From NCBI GenBank assembly GCA_032334235.1, contig JAVSGI010000003.1, positions 868,001-932,000 on the forward strand: a stretch of 64,000 bases of DNA. Reading direction: 5' to 3'. Position 1 is the stretch's first letter. Each line of letters opens with the position of its first letter. Below the pieces are notes generated by a model. It did no database searches, was not told the DNA's origin, and was given only the letters and a program-made list of their open reading frames with translations. The DNA is from Paracoccaceae bacterium Fryx2. Its GTDB lineage: Bacteria; Pseudomonadota; Alphaproteobacteria; Rhodobacterales; Rhodobacteraceae. A program made the translations under genes and the position numbers. Positions 30,620-42,885 of the stretch are shown one piece after another.

Positions 30620-31236
30620 TTCAGACGCGCCTCCAGAGCTTCGACACCCGCCTTGGTGATCACGAGCTGATCACGCTTGAGAATGTCATACACGTTGGCC
30701 CCCATCGACGGCAGCACGTCGATCCCTTCGATGTTGCGGGCGGCCAGCGCGAAGTTCGCGTCAACCTCCGCACCGTCGATGATCAGGACGCGCTTCCAGC
30801 CCAGTTCCTTGACGGCTTTCGCCAGGATCGAGGCCTTGGCTTCCGCCATGTTGACCGAGTCGATGATGATCAGTTCACCCGCCGCGGCCTTGGCCGACAG
30901 CGCGTGACGCAGACCCAGCGCCCGGAACTTCTTGGTCAGATCATGCGCGTGGCTGCGCGGGGTCGGACCCTTGACCACGCCGCCGTGCCGGAAGATCGGC
31001 GCCTTCTTGGAACCGTGGCGCGCGCCGCCGGTGCCCTTCTGGCGATAGATCTTCTTGGTCGAGTAAGACACTTCGGCGCGGGTCAGCGTCGAGTGGGTGC
31101 CGGCCTGGGCTTTCGCCCGCTGCCAGCGCACCACCCGGTGCAGGATGTCGGCGCGCGGCTCCAGGCCGAAAATCGCGTCGTCGAGGTCGATGGAGCCCGC
31201 AGTGCTGGCGTCCAGCTTGATCACGTCAGCCTTCAT
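30616..31236 (-). CDS. rplD: 50S ribosomal protein L4
   Basis: 206 residues. Conserved loop [35 protein letters not shown] is present. Start at [10 protein letters not shown] (31236), inside the last codons of rplC (11-bp overlap), which implies translational coupling. In E. coli L4 represses the S10 operon; the leader needed for that is not evident here. Confidence 0.97.
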   Translation of the reverse strand: MKADVIKLDASTAGSIDLDDAIFGLEPRADILHRVVRWQRAKAQAGTHSTLTRAEVSYSTKKIYRQKGTGGARHGSKKAPIFRHGGVVKGPTPRSHAHDLTKKFRALGLRHALSAKAAAGELIIIDSVNMAEAKASILAKAVKELGWKRVLIIDGAEVDANFALAARNIEGIDVLPSMGANVYDILKRDQLVITKAGVEALEARLK

Positions 31237-32062
31237 TGTTTTCGCCTCCGGTGGAGGGTTGTGCGGCAGCAACCAGACCCGCTTCTTCGACAGCAGCCTG
31301 TTCGGCGGCCAGCGCAGCGGCGTGTTCGGCTTCCGCGGCGGCAGCAGCGGCAGCAGCGGCTTCGGCAGCGGCATGTGCCGCGGCAGCAGCCGAGCGCAGG
31401 GCCGCAGGCATGATCACGTTGTCAGGAACCGGCTTCTTCACCGCATCCTTGATCGTGACCCAGCCGCCCTTGGAACCGGGAACCGCGCCCTTGATCATGA
31501 TCAGGCCGCGGTCGCTGTCGGTCCGCACGACCTGCAGGTTCTGCGTGGTCGACCGGACGGCACCCATGTGGCCCGCCATCTTCTTGCCCTTGAACACCTT
31601 GCCGGGGTCCTGGCACTGGCCGGTGGACCCGTGCGAACGGTGCGAAACCGACACACCATGCGACGCCCGGAGGCCGCCGAAGTTGTGCCGCTTCATGGCC
31701 CCTTGGAAGCCCTTGCCGATCGAGGTGCCGGCCACGTCGACGAACTGACCCGCGAAGTAGTGGTCAGCCGTGATCTCTTCGCCCACGCCGATCATGCAAT
31801 CCGGGGTGACCCGGAATTCCGCGATCTTGCGCTTCGGCGCGACATTCGCCTTGGCGAAATGGCCGCGCATACCTGCGGTCGTCCGCTTGGCCTTGGCCAG
31901 ACCGGCGCCGAGCTGGACGGCGGTGTAGCCATCCTTGTCGGCCGTCCGCTGCGCCACGACCTGCAGGGCATCGAGTTGAAGAACGGTGACAGGAACCTGC
32001 TTGCCGTCTTCCAGGAACAGCCGGGTCATGCCCAGCTTCTTTGCGATTACGCCAGAGCGCAT
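31226..32062 (-). CDS. rplC: 50S ribosomal protein L3 with alanine-rich C-terminal extension
   Basis: 278 residues. The L3 core ([16 protein letters not shown]…[23 protein letters not shown]…) ends near residue ~215; about 60 further residues are almost pure Ala/Glu/His and finish TGGENNEG. The core includes the Gln modified by PrmB ([10 protein letters not shown]). ATG 32062 is chosen because GGAGG is 8 bases upstream; the ATG two codons earlier would be only 2 bases from it. The extension overlaps the rplD start. Confidence 0.95.
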   Translation of the reverse strand: MRSGVIAKKLGMTRLFLEDGKQVPVTVLQLDALQVVAQRTADKDGYTAVQLGAGLAKAKRTTAGMRGHFAKANVAPKRKIAEFRVTPDCMIGVGEEITADHYFAGQFVDVAGTSIGKGFQGAMKRHNFGGLRASHGVSVSHRSHGSTGQCQDPGKVFKGKKMAGHMGAVRSTTQNLQVVRTDSDRGLIMIKGAVPGSKGGWVTIKDAVKKPVPDNVIMPAALRSAAAAAHAAAEAAAAAAAAAEAEHAAALAAEQAAVEEAGLVAAAQPSTGGENNEG

Positions 32063-32075
32063 GGTCATGCCCTCC

Positions 32076-32381
32076 TTAAACTTTGATCTCGACATCCACG
32101 CCGGCCGCGAGGTCGAGCTTCATAAGCGCGTCCACGGTCTGCGGGGTCGGATCAATGATGTCGAGAAGACGCTTGTGCGTCCGGATTTCCCACTGGTCGC
32201 GCGACTTCTTGTCGATGTGCGGACCGCGCAGAACCGTGAACTTCTCGATCTTGTTCGGCAGCGGAATCGTGCCGCGCACTTGCGCGCCGGTCCGCTTGGC
32301 CGTGTTCACGATTTCCAGCGTGCTGGCATCCAGCACGCGGTAATCGAAGGCTTTCAGCCTGATACGGATGGTCTGTGTCAT
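32076..32381 (-). CDS. rpsJ: 30S ribosomal protein S10 (NusE)
   Basis: 101 residues: [18 protein letters not shown] and [33 protein letters not shown]. Also part of Nus antitermination complexes with NusG. First gene of the S10 group, 74 bp after tuf. Confidence 0.97.
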   Translation of the reverse strand: MTQTIRIRLKAFDYRVLDASTLEIVNTAKRTGAQVRGTIPLPNKIEKFTVLRGPHIDKKSRDQWEIRTHKRLLDIIDPTPQTVDALMKLDLAAGVDVEIKV

Positions 32382-32408
32382 ATGGTGCCCTCGGGCTTGG
32401 CGGGTAGC

Positions 32409-32442
32409 GGGGGCGATTTTTCGTAGAAAAATCGTGTCCCCC
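32409..32442 (-). terminator. hairpin between tuf (copy 1) and rpsJ
   Basis: Perfect 9-bp stem CGATTTTTC (32414-32422)/GAAAAATCG (32426-32434) extended outside by G5/C5 (32409-32413 and 32438-32442). Belongs to the same short-palindrome style as 13126-13144 and 2449-2502. May reduce tuf read-through into rpsJ. Confidence 0.55.
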
Positions 32443-32455
32443 GCCCCTCTTCCAA

Positions 32456-33631
<1,176 letters not shown>

Positions 33632-33666
33632 GATGGCCTCCTATTTTCGTTCGATGCGGCGGGTCG

Positions 33667-33695
33667 CCCCGCCCTACAGGTCTGGTAGGGCGGGG
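33667..33695. repeat. intergenic hairpin between fusA and tuf
   Basis: Perfect 11-bp stem CCCCGCCCTAC (33667-33677)/GTAGGGCGGGG (33685-33695); a further CCCCGCC at 33700-33706 gives an alternative pairing with the right arm. Sequences of the type GTAGGGCGGGGTTCACCCCGCC are, from memory, widespread between genes in Rhodobacteraceae. Confidence 0.55.
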
Positions 33696-33713
33696 TTCAC
33701 CCCGCCACACCGG

Positions 33714-35837
<2,124 letters not shown>

Positions 35838-35860
35838 TGGGGTGCCTCAGGCTGAATGGA

Positions 35861-36343
<483 letters not shown>

Positions 36344-36715
36344 TTATTTCGGACGCTTCGCGCCGTATTTCGAACGGCGTTGACGACGGTCTTTCACGCC
36401 CTGGGTATCCAGCACACCGCGCAGGATGTGGTAACGGACACCCGGAAGGTCTTTGATACGGCCGCCACGGATCAGGACAACAGAGTGTTCCTGAAGGTTG
36501 TGCTTTTCGCCGGGAATGTAGCAGATGACCTCGAAGCTGTTGGTCAGACGCACCTTCGCGACTTTCCGCATGGCCGAGTTCGGTTTCTTCGGCGTGGTGG
36601 TATAGACGCGCGTGCAAACGCCACGTTTTTGCGGGCAGGATTCCAAGTGCTGCGACTTGGACCTTTTCACGCGCGGCTCCCGCGGCTTGCGGATGAGCTG
36701 TTGAATCGTCGGCAT
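36344..36715 (-). CDS. rpsL: 30S ribosomal protein S12
   Basis: 123 residues. The start at [14 protein letters not shown] (36715) is clear; the long open frame upstream is leader. K43 in [10 protein letters not shown] and the Lys in [14 protein letters not shown] are those of streptomycin-sensitive alleles, and the Asp after that Lys is the RimO target site. Confidence 0.97.
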   Translation of the reverse strand: MPTIQQLIRKPREPRVKRSKSQHLESCPQKRGVCTRVYTTTPKKPNSAMRKVAKVRLTNSFEVICYIPGEKHNLQEHSVVLIRGGRIKDLPGVRYHILRGVLDTQGVKDRRQRRSKYGAKRPK

Positions 36716-36821
36716 CAGGTTCGCCCTTTGTTGCAACCCGTTCAATCGTCGCCCGTCAGCGACATTTCCGGGGGCATTTCGTTCGCAAGTGAATTGCGCG
36801 ACCGCAAAACACCAAAACCGC

Positions 36822-36855
36822 ATGCGCCCCCTTCGCAGGAGCGACGCGGTGGAAT
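36822..36855 (-). promoter_or_regulatory. terminator-like hairpin in the rpsL leader
   Basis: On the minus strand CCGCGTCGCTCC can pair with the following GGGGCGCATGCGG (one bulged C, two G-U pairs, ~12 bp), and is followed by TTTTGGTGTTTT. It lies between the str promoter and the rpsL start, so it could attenuate the operon. Structure drawn by eye. Confidence 0.5.
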
Positions 36856-36932
36856 TACAGAGGATCGGGGCTTGCGCCCGGATCGTGACCACTTCGATTC
36901 TGAGACCCGAAGAACACAATGGTCCCCTCAGG

Positions 36933-36968
36933 TCGTGGCCGTATAGGGGGAGTCGCCGGGGTTGTCAA
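36933..36968 (-). promoter_or_regulatory. σ70-type promoter of the str operon
   Basis: TTGACA (36963-36968), a 17-bp spacer and TATACG (36940-36945) on the minus strand: a consensus -35, optimal spacing and a good -10. Transcription should start near 36933, giving a ~218-nt leader before rpsL. It is just outside the PAP2 gene, which ends at 36983. Confidence 0.75.
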
Positions 36969-36982
36969 CATGCGCCGGGGCC

Positions 36983-37729
36983 TTATCGGGAACGGCCTTG
37001 CTGCGGCTTGCGCCCGGTCAGCACCGCTCTGTGGTGCAATCGCTCCGGGTGCAGCAGCAGCGCGTAAAGCCCCAGCGCCACCGCGCTGACAAAGATCGCG
37101 GCAAAGGCCGTGTCCGACAGGAAATGCCGCCCCGTGGCGACCCGCATCCCCGCGCCGATCACCACCAGCGCGGCCAGCCCCGCCGCCACCTTGCGGCCGG
37201 GCCAAAGCCGACCGCTCCGGTAGGCCAGCACCACCAGCGCCGAGATCGCCAACGCCACCACCGCCGACCCTTCGCCCGACACGAAGGAACAGTTGCGCAC
37301 GCATTGCCCGGTCCACTGCTGCACCGCCGTGAAGGGCAGCGCGCCGCCGAACTCGGTAACATCGGCGGGGCGCACCCGGCCCCAATGCGCCTTCAACACC
37401 AGGTTCACCAGAACCCCCGGCCCCAGAATGTATAGCGCCGCGACAAAGCCCCAGATCCGCGCGGGCAGGCCGAACACCATCCGCCCCCGCCACAGGCACA
37501 GCCCGAAGGCCAGCGCCGAAAGCGCCACCGTCAGCAGGCTGGCATCCCATATCAGATGCCGCAGTCGGGACAGCGGCCGACTATGTGTCAGCCAGAACCC
37601 GGCCTCGGGGTCGTGGAACAGGCCCGACACCCAAAGGTCAATCCCCGGCCAGGTTCCGAACAGCACAAGGCAGCCAAAGGCCACGGCAAGCAGCCAGAGC
37701 GACCAGCGCCGCAGGTCAGGGGCGGGCAT
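36983..37729 (-). CDS. PAP2 superfamily lipid phosphatase
   Basis: 248-residue membrane phosphatase with about six hydrophobic helices. The three PAP2 motifs are visible: K113-x6-R120-P121 (KAHWGRVRP), SGE at 151-153 (CSFVSGEGS, replacing the common PSGH) and R195-x5-H201-x3-D205 (RVATGRHFLSD). Family members remove phosphate from lipids such as undecaprenyl diphosphate, phosphatidylglycerophosphate or lipid A (LpxE/LpxF). Given its operon, action on a polyprenyl or lipid A phosphate is the best guess. Its start lies within the end of the upstream GT39 gene (14-bp overlap). Confidence 0.85.
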   Translation of the reverse strand: MPAPDLRRWSLWLLAVAFGCLVLFGTWPGIDLWVSGLFHDPEAGFWLTHSRPLSRLRHLIWDASLLTVALSALAFGLCLWRGRMVFGLPARIWGFVAALYILGPGVLVNLVLKAHWGRVRPADVTEFGGALPFTAVQQWTGQCVRNCSFVSGEGSAVVALAISALVVLAYRSGRLWPGRKVAAGLAALVVIGAGMRVATGRHFLSDTAFAAIFVSAVALGLYALLLHPERLHHRAVLTGRKPQQGRSR

Positions 37730-39161
37730 CGCGGCAATCCTCGCTCAGCAGATACCCGGCCAGCGACTTGCGGGCATGTGCCCCGCCTGCGGTGTCGAAC
37801 CGCACCACCGGTGCCAGGGGCGCACCCAGGCACACGGGGGCCGCCTCGCTGACCAGCAGCAGCGGGCCGCGTAGATCGTCCGGCAGCGGATGGGTCTGTT
37901 CATAGAAATTGCGCGGACGACCCTCGGGGCGCGGGGCATGGAAGGCAAGGCCGGTCCCTGCCCCGGTGTAGAACAGATCGGCCAGCAGGTCGCGGTTCTC
38001 CACCAGCACGGGCACCCCGCCCGCAGCTTGCGCCGCCGCAATGATCTGGCGGCTGAGGTCGGCGCGTCCCAGATACCGCTCCAGCAGCGGTGCGTCGCGG
38101 CCAAACCGCGCCTCGGGCATCAGGGTCAGCAACGGCAGCGCCAGCGCAATCGCCCCGTTCACCGCCAGCGACAGCCAGAGCAGACGCGGCGCCCGCGCGA
38201 CAAGCGCCGGGACAACCACAAGAACCCCCCCGAAATAGGCCGCGACCGCCCAGTTGGCATAGGCTTTCTCCAGCAGCGCCTGCACGCAGACCACGGCCAA
38301 CACCGGCAGCACGAAGGCCAGCAATGCCCGTTCGACGCCCGGGGCAGACCGCAGCGCCCGCCACAGCAGCGCGCCAAACAGCACCGGGCCGAAGACTGCA
38401 AACTGCGCGCCGAAAAAACCGGCCAGCCCCCCAAGGTTCAGCGCAGCACCGCCGCGCAGCCAGCCGACATTGTCCATCGTATGCTCGACCGTCGCCAGAT
38501 CGTGACCAAGGTTCCACAGGATGTTGGGCAGGATCACCAGCCCGAAGGCCAGCAGCATCGCGCCCACCGCCCGCCACGGCAGCCGCATCGCCGGGCTGAT
38601 CAGCGCCGCGAGCCCGGCCCCCAGCAGGAAATAGACCGCCGCATACTTCGCCAGAAACGCCAGCCCCGCAGCCGCCCCGGCCAGCGCGGCAAACCGCGCC
38701 TTGCCACTGTCCACCGCGATGAAATGGAACAGCAGCGCCGCGGCGAAGAACGGCGCCATGATCGTGTCGGTCGAGATCAGCAGCGACCCCACAGCAACCA
38801 TCGGCAGCGTCACGTAGCTTGCCGCCACCCACACCGCCACCCGCGCCCCGTAAAGCCGCGCCGCCAGCGCCGCGAGGATCAGTGCCGTCACGCCGTGGAA
38901 AATCGCACCTGGCATCCGCACCCAGAACGCTGCATCCGACCCCGCCAGATCGGTCACCGCGCGGATCACCCAGGCGATCAGCGGCGGCTTGGAATAATAG
39001 CCGAAGTCGAGCGTCTGCCCCCAGAGCCAGTACTGGCTTTCATCGACAAACAGATCGGTGCCGTTGAACGCCAGTGCGGCCAGCCGCAGCACGGTGACGG
39101 CCCCCACCAGCAGCGCCGCAGGGAACAGCCAGCCGCTGTCAGACCGCTTCACGGGCTTCAT
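37716..39161 (-). CDS. GT39/ArnT-like membrane glycosyltransferase
   Basis: 481 residues, ~11-12 hydrophobic helices. The first periplasmic loop has the catalytic acidic pair D40-E41 in FVDESQYWLWGQTLDFGYYSKPPL, characteristic of the PMT/ArnT superfamily, which moves a sugar from a polyprenyl-phosphate carrier to an acceptor on the outer face of the inner membrane. The acceptor (lipid A, protein or polymer) is unknown. It overlaps both neighbours (23 bp with the LAB_N gene, 14 bp with PAP2). Confidence 0.85.
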   Translation of the reverse strand: MKPVKRSDSGWLFPAALLVGAVTVLRLAALAFNGTDLFVDESQYWLWGQTLDFGYYSKPPLIAWVIRAVTDLAGSDAAFWVRMPGAIFHGVTALILAALAARLYGARVAVWVAASYVTLPMVAVGSLLISTDTIMAPFFAAALLFHFIAVDSGKARFAALAGAAAGLAFLAKYAAVYFLLGAGLAALISPAMRLPWRAVGAMLLAFGLVILPNILWNLGHDLATVEHTMDNVGWLRGGAALNLGGLAGFFGAQFAVFGPVLFGALLWRALRSAPGVERALLAFVLPVLAVVCVQALLEKAYANWAVAAYFGGVLVVVPALVARAPRLLWLSLAVNGAIALALPLLTLMPEARFGRDAPLLERYLGRADLSRQIIAAAQAAGGVPVLVENRDLLADLFYTGAGTGLAFHAPRPEGRPRNFYEQTHPLPDDLRGPLLLVSEAAPVCLGAPLAPVVRFDTAGGAHARKSLAGYLLSEDCRDARP

Positions 39162-39444
39162 TGCGGATCAGCCACAGGTTGCGCGCATAGATCACTACCC
39201 CCAGCGATTGCCCCAGGATGAACACCGGATCGGCGCGGTAGATCGCATACGACAGCAGCACCACCCCCCCCGCCATCGAGAAATACCAGAATGCCACCGG
39301 TATCACCGACTTGCGCACCCGCTCCGACGCGATCCACTGCACGATGAACCGACCCGAGAACATAAGCTGGCCGAACAGGCCAAAGCTGATCCAGGCCAAC
39401 TCGGCAGGCGAGTCGACGTGGAAGATCGACATCAGTTTATCCAT
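39139..39444 (-). CDS. LAB_N (lipid A biosynthesis N-terminal) domain protein
   Basis: 101 residues, three hydrophobic segments. The pattern LFGQLMFSGRFIVQWIASER and VIPVAFWYFSMAGGVVLLSYAIYR…DPVFILGQ is the LAB_N domain, a small membrane protein repeatedly found beside GT2 and GT39 genes; its biochemical role is not established. Overlaps the GT2 stop by 8 bp and the GT39 start by 23 bp. Confidence 0.85.
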   Translation of the reverse strand: MDKLMSIFHVDSPAELAWISFGLFGQLMFSGRFIVQWIASERVRKSVIPVAFWYFSMAGGVVLLSYAIYRADPVFILGQSLGVVIYARNLWLIRNEAREAV

Positions 39445-40186
39445 TGCGTTTCTCCGGCAAGGCCGCCGAAAGCTCGGCAGGATGGGCCTTCTTGCGCCGC
39501 TTCAGCAGCCACATCACACCGGCCAGATCGACGATGCCGACCAGCCCGCGCTGAAGGTTGGAATAGTTCGACTGCCCGGCGCCCCGCGCCCGGTGCGTCA
39601 CGTCGACATGCGCCACCTGCCAGCCGTCGCGCGCGAACAGCGCGGGCAGGTAGCGGTGCATGTGGTCGAAATAGGGCAGCCGGAGGAAGGCCTCGCGGCG
39701 GAAGGCCTTCAGCCCGCAGCCGGTGTCGCGCGTGCCGTCGCCCAGCAGCCAGCCGCGCAGGCCGTTGGCAAAGCGCGAGGCCAGCTTCTTCGACCAGGTG
39801 TCCTGCCGCCCGACCCGCTGCCCCGCCACCAGCCCGATCGCCTCCGCCCCCGGCGCCAGCAAGGGCGCCAGCAGGCGGGGCAATTCTTCGGGCGGGTTCT
39901 GGCCGTCGCCGTCCAGCGTCAGCACCAGCGGCGCGGTTGCCGCCAGCACGCCCGACTGCACGGCGGCGCTTTGCCCGCCCGACCGCTCGTGCCGCAGCAG
40001 GCGCAGATGCAGCGCGGTCGCCATGCGGGCCTGCACAACGGCGGCTGTGCCGTCGCCAGACCCGTCATCGACCACGATCACCTCGTGCGCGCCGATGCCC
40101 GCCAGCGCCGCGTCGATGCCATCCAGAAGCGTGCCGATGTTTTCCGCCTCGTTCCGGGCCGGGATGACGACAGTGACAATGAACAT
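39437..40186 (-). CDS. family 2 glycosyltransferase (polyprenyl-phosphate sugar synthase-like)
   Basis: 249 residues with a GT-A fold: VTVVIPARNEAENI, VIVVDDGSGDGT (D40-D41) and the metal-binding LTLDGDGQNPP. It resembles ArnC/dolichol-phosphate mannosyltransferase, which loads a nucleotide sugar onto a polyprenyl phosphate; only one weak hydrophobic segment is near the C-terminus, unlike ArnC with two. Likely supplies the lipid-linked sugar for the downstream GT39 enzyme. First gene of the four-gene operon; its promoter should lie in the ~115 bp between its start and the IS element. Confidence 0.88.
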   Translation of the reverse strand: MFIVTVVIPARNEAENIGTLLDGIDAALAGIGAHEVIVVDDGSGDGTAAVVQARMATALHLRLLRHERSGGQSAAVQSGVLAATAPLVLTLDGDGQNPPEELPRLLAPLLAPGAEAIGLVAGQRVGRQDTWSKKLASRFANGLRGWLLGDGTRDTGCGLKAFRREAFLRLPYFDHMHRYLPALFARDGWQVAHVDVTHRARGAGQSNYSNLQRGLVGIVDLAGVMWLLKRRKKAHPAELSAALPEKRNG

Positions 40187-40299
40187 CGGGGATACAGCCT
40201 TTTCGCCCGTCCGGGCCTTTTCACGCGCTTCTGTGTCGGAATTCCGTGTCAGTCAAGTGACATTGGCGGCAGCGCGATCACGCTTCGGCGGGGTTTGTT

Positions 40300-40307
40300 C
40301 CGGCGCG
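40300..40307. repeat. left target-site duplication CCGGCGCG
   Basis: The 8 bp next to the left end of the IS21 element; repeated exactly at 42886-42893. Confidence 0.85.
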
Positions 40308-40402
40308 TGCGTGTTTCGCTTGATGGTGGGCATCGATTTCACGGGATCATGGGCAGTCATTTCGCGTGAAGCTGGGCACTGATTTCGCGGGATCGCGGGC
40401 AG
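40308..40402. repeat. IS21 left terminal repeats
   Basis: Four imperfect repeats: a first unit with TGCGTGTTTCGC, then three beginning GGGCA and containing GATTTCACGGGATC, TCATTTCGCG and TGATTTCGCGGGATCG. Transposase-binding sites by analogy with IS21. Confidence 0.8.
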
Positions 40403-40456
40403 GTCTGGTCGGCAAATTGAGGATAGTTGCGCCTTCAGGAATGAAGGGGTGGCTTG

Positions 40457-41995
40457 ATGCCGACAGGACGATTGAACATGCGCCGGATACGAGATGTTTT
40501 GCGATTGAAGCTTGGGCAAGGCCTGAGCGAGCGGTCCATTGCCGCTTCCCTCGGTCTGAGCAAGGGGAGCGTCGGAAGCTACACCCAACGGGCGCGTCAT
40601 GCCGGGCTCACGTGGCCCTTGCCGGAGGGGATCGATGACGACAGCCTTGAACTTCTTTTGTTTCCAGCCCCGCCCACGGTGCCGGACGCGGAGCGGCTTG
40701 TGCCCGACTGGGCGGAGATTGACCGCGAGTTGCGCCGCCCTGGGGTGACGCGGATGCTGCTCTGGGAAGAATACCGTGCCGCGCACCCCGGGGGTTTTGC
40801 CTATACTTGGTTTTGCACGCATTACGAGGCTTGGAAGGGTCGGGTGCGCCCGACGATGCGCCAGACACATGTGGGCGGCGAGAAGGTGTTCGTTGACTTT
40901 GCCGGCGACACCATCGACGTGATCGACCCCACGACCGGCGAAGCGCGGGCCATGAAGCTGTTCGTGGCGGCAATGGGGGCATCGAATCACACCTATGCCG
41001 AGGCGGTGGCATCGGAGGGGTTGGAAGATTGGATCCTCGCGCATATCCGGATGTTCGCCTTTCTGGGCGGCGTGCCAAAGGCGGTGGTTCCGGACAATCT
41101 GAAGTCCGCCGTGATCAAGGCAGACCGGTTTGATCCGGGGCTGAACCGGACCTATGCCGAGATGGCGGCGCATTATGGCACCGCCGTTCTGCCCGCCCGG
41201 CCGCGCAAACCCCGGGACAAGGCGAAGGTGGAAGTGGCTGTCCAAGTGGCACAACGCTGGATTCTGGCGCGGCTGCGGAACCACCGGTTCTTCTCATTGG
41301 CCGAGTTGAACGTGGCGATCCGGCGGCTGCTGGACGAGTTGAACATGCGCGTGATGCGCGGCTATGGCGCCAGCCGCGCCGATCTGTTTGCCACTTTGGA
41401 TCGGCCCAATCTTCAGCCCCTACCGCCCGAACCTTATGTCTTCGCCCGCTGGAAGCGCGCCCGCGTGGCACCCGACTATCACGTTGAGGTCGACAGCTCA
41501 TGGTATTCCGTGCCCTTCGCGCTGATCAAACAAGAGGTCGATGTTCGCACAAGCGGCCAGACGGTCGAGATATTCCATCGTGGTCAGAGGGTTGCGAGCC
41601 ACGTGCGCACCCCGGGGCGGCGCAGCCATGTCACCGTGGCCGACCATATGCCATCGGCCCATCGTCGCTTTGCCGAATGGACCCCGGCCAGAATGCTGGC
41701 GCAGGCAACCAAGACCGGCCCCGCCGTCGCCGCCTTTTGCGAGATGGTGATGGCTGACCGCCCCCATCCTGAACAGGGGTTCCGCACCTGCCTGGGTGTG
41801 CTGGCCTTGGTCAAAACCTATGGGCCGGAGCGCGTTGATGCGGCCTGCCAGCGGGGTGTGACCATCCGGGCCCGCACCGTCACCTCCATTCGTTCGATCC
41901 TCAAGACCGGCCTCGATCGCGCCTTCCTGGAAGGCTCCGAAGAGGTCGCCCCCCTCCAGCACGCCAACATTCGTGGCGGCAGCTATTACCATTGA
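40457..41995 (+). CDS. istA: IS21-family transposase IstA
   Basis: 512 residues. N-terminal HTH (LKLGQGLSERSIAASLGLSKGSVGSYTQRA), rve-type catalytic core with the DDE triad about D147 (VFVDFAGD), D213 (VVPDNLKSAV) and E259 (KAKVEVAVQ), and a C-terminal β-barrel domain (VDSSWYSVPFALIK). ATG 40457 is used; a TTG precedes it. No frameshift, so it should be active. Confidence 0.95.
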   Translation: MPTGRLNMRRIRDVLRLKLGQGLSERSIAASLGLSKGSVGSYTQRARHAGLTWPLPEGIDDDSLELLLFPAPPTVPDAERLVPDWAEIDRELRRPGVTRMLLWEEYRAAHPGGFAYTWFCTHYEAWKGRVRPTMRQTHVGGEKVFVDFAGDTIDVIDPTTGEARAMKLFVAAMGASNHTYAEAVASEGLEDWILAHIRMFAFLGGVPKAVVPDNLKSAVIKADRFDPGLNRTYAEMAAHYGTAVLPARPRKPRDKAKVEVAVQVAQRWILARLRNHRFFSLAELNVAIRRLLDELNMRVMRGYGASRADLFATLDRPNLQPLPPEPYVFARWKRARVAPDYHVEVDSSWYSVPFALIKQEVDVRTSGQTVEIFHRGQRVASHVRTPGRRSHVTVADHMPSAHRRFAEWTPARMLAQATKTGPAVAAFCEMVMADRPHPEQGFRTCLGVLALVKTYGPERVDAACQRGVTIRARTVTSIRSILKTGLDRAFLEGSEEVAPLQHANIRGGSYYH

Positions 41996-42007
41996 GAAAG
42001 GACTAAA

Positions 42008-42769
42008 ATGCTGACCCATCCCACCCACGACCGACTGTTGGCGCTCGGCCTGACCGGCATTGCATCGGCGCTCGAAGAACAACGCAGGTCAACCGCCTTC
42101 GACGCCCTCTCGTTCGAAGAGCGTCTCGGCCTGCTGGTCGACCGCGAGGCTGCAGAGCGCGACACCAAGAAACTGGCCTCCCGGCTCAAGTTTGCGGCTC
42201 TGCGCCAAGATGCCAGCGTCGAGGATCTGGACCTGCGCAGCCCACGTGGTCTTGACCGCAGTGTCATGGCGCATCTTGCCGATGGCGGCTGGATCGCCCG
42301 GCACGAGAACCTGCTGATAACCGGGCCGACCGGTTTGGGCAAAAGCTGGATCGCCTGCGCCCTTGGCCACAAGGCGTGCCGGGATGGGCGGCCCGTCCTC
42401 TATCAACGTGCGCCGCGCATGTTCGAGGCCCTTGCTCTGGCCCGTGGCGATGGCCGCCATGAACGCATCCTCAAAACCATCGCCCGCATGGATGTGCTGA
42501 TCATTGACGATTGGGGCCTCGCCGTCCTCACCGCCCCGGAGCGCCGTGACCTGCTGGAAATCCTCGAAGACCGCCACGGCCGCGCTTCCACCATCGTCAC
42601 AAGCCAACTCCCCGTTGACCAGTGGCACGAAGCCATCGGCGACCCAACGCTCGCAGATGCCATCCTCGACCGCCTCGTTCACAACGCACACCGCCTCACC
42701 CTCTCAGGTGAAAGCCTGCGCAGGCGCTCCGCCGTCACAAAAAAGCTTGACCAAATCGTTCAAGCCTGA
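42008..42769 (+). CDS. istB: IS21 helper ATPase IstB
   Basis: 253-residue AAA+ protein related to DnaC. Walker A GPTGLGKSW, Walker B VLIIDDWGLA and the N-terminal LALGLTGIASALEEQRR motif are present. It starts 12 bp after istA. Assists IstA in target capture. Confidence 0.95.
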   Translation: MLTHPTHDRLLALGLTGIASALEEQRRSTAFDALSFEERLGLLVDREAAERDTKKLASRLKFAALRQDASVEDLDLRSPRGLDRSVMAHLADGGWIARHENLLITGPTGLGKSWIACALGHKACRDGRPVLYQRAPRMFEALALARGDGRHERILKTIARMDVLIIDDWGLAVLTAPERRDLLEILEDRHGRASTIVTSQLPVDQWHEAIGDPTLADAILDRLVHNAHRLTLSGESLRRRSAVTKKLDQIVQA

Positions 42770-42791
42770 CTCCATGAAAGCGTCGGCCAGC

Positions 42792-42885
42792 CTGCCCACG
42801 ATCCCGTGAAATGACTGCCCAGAATGGCGCGAAACGCGTGCCCACGATCGCGCGAAATCAGCGCCCATTCTCCGCGAAATCCGCA
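42792..42885. repeat. IS21 right terminal repeats
   Basis: Inverted counterparts of the left repeats; successive copies of GCCCA with CGATCCCGTGAAATGA, GCGCGAAACGCG, CGATCGCGCGAAATCA and finally GCGAAATCCGCA at the tip. Confidence 0.8.

Larger units (their letters stand above)
40308..42885 (+). mobile_element. IS21-family insertion sequence
   Basis: 2578-bp complete element with istA and istB in tandem. Ends read TGCG…CGCA and carry four related ~20-bp units each in inverted orientation (unit core TGGGCA…TTTCGCG), the multiple terminal repeats expected for IS21. Flanked by an exact 8-bp duplication, so this is a recent, unrearranged insertion. It entered the 3' end of the DMT permease gene. 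Confidence 0.92.
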
